In this document: piece after piece, positions 57,503-64,000 of the stretch | Numbering within the stretch: the first letter of the stretch is position 1 | Layout: each line of letters starts with the position of its first letter | Assembly: GCA_038025085.1 (NCBI GenBank) | Contig: CM076154.1 | Coordinates: 33,472,501-33,536,500, forward strand | DNA: 64,000 nt | Direction of reading: 5' to 3' | Source of the DNA: Tetragonia tetragonoides | Taxonomy: Eukaryota; Streptophyta; Magnoliopsida; Caryophyllales; Aizoaceae | The notes under the pieces: model-generated | Seen by the model: the letters and a program-made list of their open reading frames with translations, nothing else | Told to the model about the DNA's origin: nothing | The model's database searches: none | Made by a program: the position numbers and the translations under genes

Positions 57503-58716
57503 CAGCGTTGGAGCAAACCAATCTATGCGGTAGAAATGAATATTTTATTTTATTTTTTTATGTTTTAGATTCCAATTGGACTATATTGTAGCTAATCAAC
57601 CGATGAAACAAACCGACTGATTGAAAGTGAAATGAACTGTGAAATAATTTTGAGGTTCAATCGAAAGTAAAATTTGGCCAGAAAAGAGGCTTTGATACCA
57701 ATTGATATGAACTTTCTAGAACTGAATTAACAATTGAAGAAAGAACTAAAATACAACTGAGGAATTCAAGAGAAGAATAGAATTTGAGAACCTGTATTAA
57801 TGGTGGTGTCAACCTTACAGAGGAGAGAGATGGATAAGAGAGAGAAAGTGTTTATCATTCTTAAGCTAAGTGTAAATAAGGCAGCTACTGACTTATATAG
57901 CACACAACTAATCAACAACAAGCATGCCACACACGTGCTAATTAAAAAGGTTCATATCAAATTGATGTTGTTACTGCTCTGCCTGGCCGAACATTTGCAA
58001 TGTAGACGAATGTTGGCGAACTCTTGCTTGTTTTGAGTACGATCTTGGCGAACGATGGAGGTTGAGAAGCAATTCTAGATGGTTGTGGGATTAGTCAAGC
58101 CATTTGTTTCTGGGTTTGAAGCTTCTGGGATGTAGATGTATATCTGGTGATTTTGCTCTTGTTATTTTTGGTAGAATTTTATTGCCTCTTTTTGCAATTG
58201 TTTGTAAATTTGCAGCCTTTTGCAATTATTTATAGAGTTCTTTTAAGTATTTTGTTTGTAAATTTTAGATTGGTAATGCTGAATTTTTGGGGGTTGGAAG
58301 CATAATTGTGTAAGTATGATTGTGAATTTGTGATATTTAAAGTTGTGGAGGTTTTACTTGATTTCCTTTCTCTTATTCTCTATTCTGGATTGATGTTCGT
58401 ATTAATAGATTAAACCAAAGTTTTTCCTTACTTTAATTTGTTTTTGTTAAGTGGTTACACTTCCAACCAATAATTCCTGGTTGGAAAGTTTTTATTTTCA
58501 ATTTCATTTTTTCGGATCAGTGATCGAAATATTTGTCAGTATTATTTTTTGACATCGGTCAGTGAAATTTCCAATCGTCTTACCGGTCGCTGATTTGTTT
58601 TCCGACCACGCTTTTATCGACTTTTTTCATTGGTCGGTGATTCTTATTAGCGATCGATGAAGCCCTTTTTCCAACCGTTTTCGGCGGTCGGTAAATCGCT
58701 TGTTTTTTTTATAGTG

Positions 58717-59290
58717 ATAATAAATGTTTTGATGTTTGTGATCAACCAATTAATAGTCTAATCTAGGTTGTTAATCGGATTTGTGTGGGAATTATGTCAT
58801 TAAATTAATTATGCAAAGTTGAGTTAGTAGAGGCCGTTATAAACGGGCGAGTTGGGTGCCTAACACCTTCCCAATTCGTACCTTTGCCCCCGAACCCTTG
58901 TTCTTAGGTACTCATATGTTCTATATGAGCGAGAGTCTTTCAAAAAACATGATTAGTTTTTCTAGCTACTGGGTCGTCCCTTCGATTTGTCCCTTCAATA
59001 ATGCGCCGGTAGCATAATTTTGGGCCCTTTCATGGTTTTTATTCAATTCAAGTCTTTCAAATGTTTTTCTAGTTCCTTGAACTCATCTACTCACCTTTCA
59101 ATTACAAAGTTTCTTTAAGGATCACATGAGCCTATTTTTCAGGGTCCTTATATAAATAAAACCATGCAAATAAAACTCATTTGGAATATTCTTAAAGAGT
59201 CGAAGTAAATAGGTGAGAATGATTAATCACAAGTATCTGAAGGACTGTCACACACTAGACTTTGTAAAGGAATTAAAAATTCTTGACAAC
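58717..59290. other. No gene recognised
   Basis: Intergenic sequence between the CACTA element and the LINE remnant, with no supported frame. Confidence 0.55.
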
Positions 59291-59299
59291 GGTCACCAT

Positions 59300-60960
59300 C
59301 TTATAGAAGTACTGGATTTACTTAAAGAGGATATTTGATAGCAAGTTGGAGATGGTGAATCTATAAAGGTTTGGACAAATATCTGGGTCTCTTAAGTTTC
59401 ACTTACTGAAATGTTTCATAATGATATTTCTAATGACTCTATTTTTGACTTATCAATTCATGTCAAGTGTTTTTTTCTCTAGAAAAGCTATCTTGGGCAT
59501 ACCCATTCCTTATGATGATGTCGGATAAATTCCATTGGGGGTTTTCCAATAATGGGAATTTAACCTCTAACACTTTGTTTGGTTGTATTAGTTAGATTGG
59601 AAAGGAAAAGAATTGAAGAGAAGGGAAGAGAAGAGAAAGGAAAAGAAAGGAAAGGAAAAGAATTATGTTTCCTACGTTTGGTTGTATAAGAAGAAATTGA
59701 AAGGAAAATAACATTTTCCGTTGTTTGGTTGATGGGATTGGGAAGGAAATGAAAGGAACGATGGTTTTAAATTCACTTTCCGTCAAATTCCACCAATTTG
59801 GGAGGAAAGGAGATTGAGGATTTCATAGGAAAACATCCCATCATTTCCTTTCCTTTCCCTTCACTTCCTTTTTATTTTTAAAACCAAACATGGAAAATGT
59901 ATAGATTTCTTTTCTCTTCCTTTGCTTTCCTCTCATTTCCTCTCTACCAAATTAGCTTTAAGTCGGCAACCTAAATAGCGCAAGGACTACAAGATAAGTA
60001 TAAAGTGCCTTGTGACTTTAGCTGTATTTGGGACATTATCCTCCTAAAGACAACAATTTTCCTTTGAAAATTATGTCTTGATGGACTTCATACAAAGCAT
60101 CGACTCCAGCAGAGTAAAATCTTTATACCACAGGAATGTGTCTTCTGTAAATATCATTGTGAAGATAATTTTCATCTGTTTTTTGAATGCTCAGCCTTTC
60201 TCTAGACCTTATTAAGGGAAGTAGGGATTCTTTGCGGGGTTAAGATTGTCTTAGATCTTAATCCCGATCTATCTTTCATTGAATGCCTTCACTTTTTTAG
60301 AAAGAACTTTTCAGAAGAGGAATGGATTGTTTTAATCATGGCCTGATGTATTTTTTGGTTTGCATGCAATAAAAATACAATTTGATAGCTTATTTACTAC
60401 TCTGATTCAAATAGTGGTCTCGGTTAAAATTGTTAAAATATGAATGGATAACACTATCTGATAAGCATTTTGAATTTGATATTAGTGGAGTCTTTCATAA
60501 AAAAAGCTGTCAAAAAGGGACCACGACAAAATGTTTACTAGTCTCCTCCTCGGAAAGACTATATCAAGCTAAATTTTAATGGGTCTAAAGTAAATGGCTT
60601 AGACCCGGCTGCAGGGTTTGTGTTAAGGAACGATAAGAGTGAAGCGCTGTGGATGGGTGCTCGGGCTTGTGGAACAGGCTGTAGTTTGATGGCAGAAACA
60701 ATTGATCTACGTGAAGGCATTAAACTGGCCCGTGCAAAGGGTTTCAAGAACATCACTATCGAGGATGACAACCTTGCTGTCATTAAAGCAATTCGTGCGG
60801 AATGACATATTCCCTAGGAGATAAAAAACATAATTATTGATATTAAAAAGGACATTCACTTCTTTCACAAAGTGGAGTTTCTTCACTGTTTCCGAAAAGT
60901 AGATATTGTAGATTTGTAGCTAATTATATGGCCCATGTTGGCCATGCATGTGACTTGTAA
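59300..60960 (+). pseudogene. Decayed LINE ORF2 C-terminal part (zf-RVT + RNase H), split by a MITE
   Basis: Across several frames the plus strand reads VGDGESIKVWTNIW (59347), AILGIPIPYDDV (near 59490), DKFHWGFSNNGNLTS (59525-59568), a MITE, then KSAT. IFIPQECVFCKYHCEDNFHL followed by FFECS (near 60120-60190) is a zf-RVT with C-x2-C and H-x4-C. LNPDLSFIECLHFFRKNF and EEEWIVLIMA follow. The RNase H part is the cleanest: PPRKDYIKLNFNGSK (60548), AAGFVLRNDKSEALWMG, AETIDLREGIKLARAKG and EDDNLAVIKAIRAE (60795). No poly(A) end was identified. Confidence 0.8.
59571..59958. mobile_element. MITE with GGAAAGGAAAAG interior, inserted in the LINE remnant, 388 bp
   Basis: TAA flanks both ends (59568-59570 and 59959-59961). 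The termini CACTTTGTTTGGTTG and, reverse complemented, AAGCTAATTTGGTAG are diverged. The interior is almost wholly purine-rich repeats on the left and their complement on the right. Removing the element with one TAA restores the LINE frame NLTSKSAT, which confirms the boundaries. Confidence 0.85.
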
Positions 60961-61736
60961 CACACTTGGTCAATCCGTTTGACCTGTCTATTACCAACTT
61001 ACCGATTGCCGAGCCCGGAAAAGACCCGGCATATTAGAGACGACCACTGAACCTGTTTCTCTGGCAGGACGATGCGTTTTATTCAGTAACAGCTTCTCAA
61101 TTTTTTTTTTTTTTTTTTTTTTTTTTGGGTTTCACAAGTCACAAGTGCTGAACAACATGCAATTGGAGGGAGATTGAAACCTACGTTGAAGAAATTAGCC
61201 CTCCTGGTAAGAACTTGCTATAAAATTCCAACTTCATTTTGGTTTTCTATTGGGATTACAATTTCCCATTTTTATATGTTGTTAATTTTTTTTTTTTTTT
61301 GAGGCTATAAATGTTGTTAAATTTATACTTCTGGGTTTGCTGAATTGAATGGTTTGTGAATTTTTGTTAGAGTTTATGTGATGTTTTTATCACTATACTG
61401 GGTCTTGTTTGTTTCCCTCTTTTTATGAACACTTGTCTCTCAATTCACATATTATATGTCAAATTTGAGATTTATCAAAGGGGTCAAAATCATTAAAAAA
61501 GAGGCATTGGTGATGAAAATTTTCAGTAATCATTATGTTTGCTTTGCAGAAATAGAGATAAGCTATTATTTACCTGATAGTTTGGATCACCCATATTTAC
61601 AGTACAAAGAAATCTATATATATAGGAGTACTGGTAGTTTTTATTTGCTACATTTTTTGGCATTATATTAAGTTCTGTTGTTAAGCCAAAGTTCTGCAGT
61701 AGCAATAAAAACCTTAAATGCTTTCTATGATGTACA

Positions 61737-62476
61737 TGTTGGGGAAAACTACGGTATTTACCCACAATCACAACAACAGATAATCGGAAAAATAAAGTGC
61801 AAGAACCCAAAAACAACACAAACAATTTTACGTGGAAAACCCCTCTCAATTAGGGGAAAAACCACGGTGCGGATCTCCACGCACTAAAATAATAATCCAC
61901 TATAATAATCAAGAGTACAAAGGCAACACTCACAAGATCAAGCAACAAGTAAACAATCTATCTTTGGTACTAGTACAAATTGATAAACACTAACTCAATT
62001 TGGTACTCCCACAAAACCAAAGATACACTCACAAATACCTGCCGATGACCGATCCGAATACTCTGATTATCTTCACCCGAACAAACCGAATCAACCGTGA
62101 ACTGGAACAAACCTCTTTGAAGAAATACTCAATTTCTCTCACACTTTGTTTGTCTCTCACTCACTTGGCTCTCCCTTCTTTCGTTTTGTTTGGGCTTCCT
62201 TTTACTGCCAAACTCAATCACTCGGCCGTTGCAAAAACAAAAGGCTTGTCCCTTTTATATTCAATCATCAACCACTAAAGAAGACCAAAAGGCTAAGACC
62301 TTTTGTTTCCCAATCATCAACTAAAGAAAACCAAAAGGCTTAAGCCTTTTTGTTTTCCCAACTTTTTAACTTCCTTCTTTTTCTTTTCTTTTTGTTCTAT
62401 TTTATTTTCTTTACAAAACTAAAATAAAATAAAACACAACTAAATATTATTTGGTATTTGGGGCGTTACCTCAACA
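61737..62476. mobile_element. Solo LTR, 740 bp
   Basis: It begins TGTTGGGGAAAACTAC and ends TTACCTCAACA, with an exact 5-bp duplication GTACA (61732-61736 and 62477-62481). ACGTGGAAAACCCC near 61831 is typical of copia LTRs. No internal domain or second LTR is present. The empty site is seen in copy 1 near 28746-28775, where CTTTATATGAGGTTCAAGAC runs straight through. Confidence 0.93.
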
Positions 62477-63492
62477 GTACAACACACGGTTTCTGGCAAC
62501 TTGTTCCGATTTGGATGCTAACTCTGAAATTCAGAGGTTCTGCTATTTGTATGTGTTAGGCATTGGATGCATGATGATTCGATATTGGGAGGTTTGGAGT
62601 TTTTGAGTAGGGAGAAGAGTGCAATGGGAAAGGAGTAGGAAATGTCTATTTGGCGTAGATGCCAATCATTTATGGATGTTGGAGTTCCATCAACTAGTTA
62701 GTCACCTAAGGAATTTTCCATGTTTCCACAAAATCTTTAGTATGTCCAACATATAATTGGAAAGATGGTTTGGAAAGGCATGGTTAGACTCTTTTGCATT
62801 GGCCTTGATTAAGTGGATTTTGATTTTATAAGGTCTGGATATGGTTTTACTTTCTGAAATCACACTGTTTCCCAATTCACATGTATGTTAACTTTAAATG
62901 ACATAGGCGCTTCCTGTTCTAGAGAACCTTAGATCATGCATGTGTCATTGAAAACGGTTAGAGCTTCTTTAACTAGATCCTGTGGAATGAGGTACTCTCA
63001 AGTTATCATTTCAGGATTAGAGTGAGATTTTCATACAGCTAAGCTTCAGAAGGTTATGCGCTTTTATTAATTGCTCTAACTTTTTTTTAATAACATGTCC
63101 AAGCTTTGCTTGACTAATCCCATAGGCCTTAAATTTAACGACCAGGAAAACCTTCAGTGGCCCTAAGGGAACTTGAACATGGGACCTCTGGAACAGATCT
63201 CTAAGGTCTTACCAACTGCGGCCTCAGGGTTAGGACTTCTTTAACATTAAAAAAGAAAAGGGGAAAAAGAAAGAAAGAAGAGACCTTCAGGTTCATGATT
63301 CTTCTGAAAATTTGGTAGATAGAAGGGCAACAGTAGTTCGTCTTGTGGGTATATGTAAATCTAGAAACTTGTTATGCTGCACATCCTGAATATGTTCCTT
63401 CGGTTAAGTGTAAAGATATACATATCCCTCATGAGTTATAAGCAAGTACACCAGGGTGGATCAGATTAGTAAACGTCTTGATGTAACAAATA

Positions 63493-63668
63493 CTCCCTCT
63501 TTCCAGAATTAGTTGTCACTTATACTATTTTGGGATGTCCAGAAAAAATATTTACAAATCTAAACATAGTAATATTGTTTTTCCAAGGGAAGAGAAGAGT
63601 GCGGAGTATACAAGCTTAATCTTTAAGGGTATGACTTGGAATTGAGTACTATATCTTGATGGAGGGAG
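63493..63668. mobile_element. Stowaway-type MITE (orthologous to 32597-32763)
   Basis: It starts CTCCCTCTTTCCAGAATTAG and ends TGGAGGGAG, flanked by TA. It occupies the same position in duplication copy 2 as the element in copy 1. Confidence 0.8.
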
Positions 63669-64000
63669 TATTGAAATTATTACATGTTGGGTAACTGGAA
63701 ATTTGAGAAAATTATCAGTGTGTTAGTGCTTGGTAAACCATTAGATTATATTTTCCTGAATGCTATTTAAAACTCGTGTTATCTTTGTATTTGATATATA
63801 TTTAATGTTGCTTCAGTTACAGGCTTCTCGAGTCCTTGAATTATACTGGAATCTGGATAGAGATACTCCAATTCTCAAAATGCAGAACCAAATGTGGCTG
63901 CTGCATGTATGATGGAAATAAGGTATGCTTGGGTCAAAACAAATGTGAATTGCAGTTGTTGATCCAGCTGTGAAGTCACATTTCCTTTTGGGGAGGGCCA

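Larger units (their letters stand above)
55500..57959 (-). mobile_element. Small non-autonomous LTR retrotransposon carrying a pyruvate kinase fragment
   Basis: LTRs are 55500-55775 (3') and 57703-57959 (5'), with ends TGATATGAAC...GTTCATATCA and a 5-bp flank AACTG / AATTG (one change). Next to the 5' LTR, on the minus strand, is TTGGTATCAAAGCC, an initiator-Met-type primer site with one mismatch. Next to the 3' LTR is the polypurine tract TTGAAGGGGAATGG. The 1.9-kb interior has a decayed gag-like start (57500-57130) and, at 56387-55934, host-derived pyruvate kinase sequence. No pol is present. It is inserted in the CACTA element. Confidence 0.9.
54634..58716. mobile_element. Non-autonomous CACTA (En/Spm) transposon, 4.08 kb
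   Basis: The left end CACTTTCAAAAAAACGCGAT pairs with the right end, reverse complement CACTATAAAAAAAACAAGCG. The 3-bp flanks are GTA and ATA (one change). Both subterminal regions (54640-54815 and 58500-58700) carry many copies of ACCGACCG / CGGTCGGT and GCGACCGA, the transposase-binding-type repeats of this superfamily. No transposase is present. The interior contains a MITE (54866-55144), leader-like DNA rich in CTCTC and CCCTAAA (55150-55499), an LTR retrotransposon (55500-57959) and a unique segment (57960-58490). Confidence 0.88.
60990..64000 (+). repeat. Segmental duplication, copy 2 (continues past the window)
   Basis: Same orientation as 27755-33110. It lacks the MITE, the ~265-bp and the 2.57-kb segments of copy 1, but contains a private solo LTR. 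The left ends differ before about GAGCCCG (27764 / 61011). It stops only at the window edge, at a point about 190 bp before where the PPR start codon would be expected. Confidence 0.93.

Overview
This is nuclear DNA from a flowering plant, almost certainly a eudicot. The evidence is AT-rich intergenic sequence, spliced genes, plant LINEs with a DUF4283/zinc-knuckle ORF1, Ty1/copia, CACTA, hAT, PIF/Harbinger and Stowaway elements, tRNA-derived SINEs, a PLS-class PPR gene and a MYC-type bHLH gene. I cannot name the species. Only three host protein loci are visible. One is an intact three-exon HAD acid phosphatase (13039-15717, minus). One is a PPR locus with an in-frame stop (33296-34888, plus). 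One is a MYC/JAM-like bHLH locus with two in-frame stops (42121-43497, minus).

Layout: 1-4.7 kb, LINE A (minus, 3' end outside the window). 5.5-9.8 kb, a run of snRNA-type promoters (USE plus TATA), two followed by U2-like sequence and one by a GC-rich Pol III-type RNA with a 7SL-like 5' domain; a LINE with twin-priming structure lies among them. 10-13 kb, a hAT MITE and tandem repeats. 13-17.8 kb, the phosphatase gene, with a SINE and a poly(A)-only insertion in its introns, and a tandem duplication of its upstream region. 17.8-23.4 kb, LINE B (minus, nearly full length, decayed). 24-27.7 kb, MITEs and gene-free DNA. 27.75-33.1 kb, copy 1 of a segmental duplication leading into the PPR locus. 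37.9-46.2 kb, SINEs, MITEs, minisatellites, the bHLH locus and a PIF/Harbinger derivative with transposase residue. 48.7-54.5 kb, a Ty1/copia element without gag. 54.6-58.7 kb, a non-autonomous CACTA element holding a MITE and a small LTR retrotransposon that carries a plastid-type pyruvate kinase fragment. 59.3-61 kb, a decayed LINE split by a MITE. 61-64 kb, copy 2 of the duplication, interrupted by a solo LTR.

The window records insertion history well. Several insertions have exact target-site duplications, and for some the empty site can be read, either from the paralogous copy or by restoring a reading frame. The most notable points are the nested CACTA / LTR element / pyruvate kinase capture, the twin-primed LINE, the U2-like promoter cluster, and a set of 3-bp-TSD MITEs whose interiors are private short repeats and whose likely parent still holds PIF/Harbinger transposase sequence.
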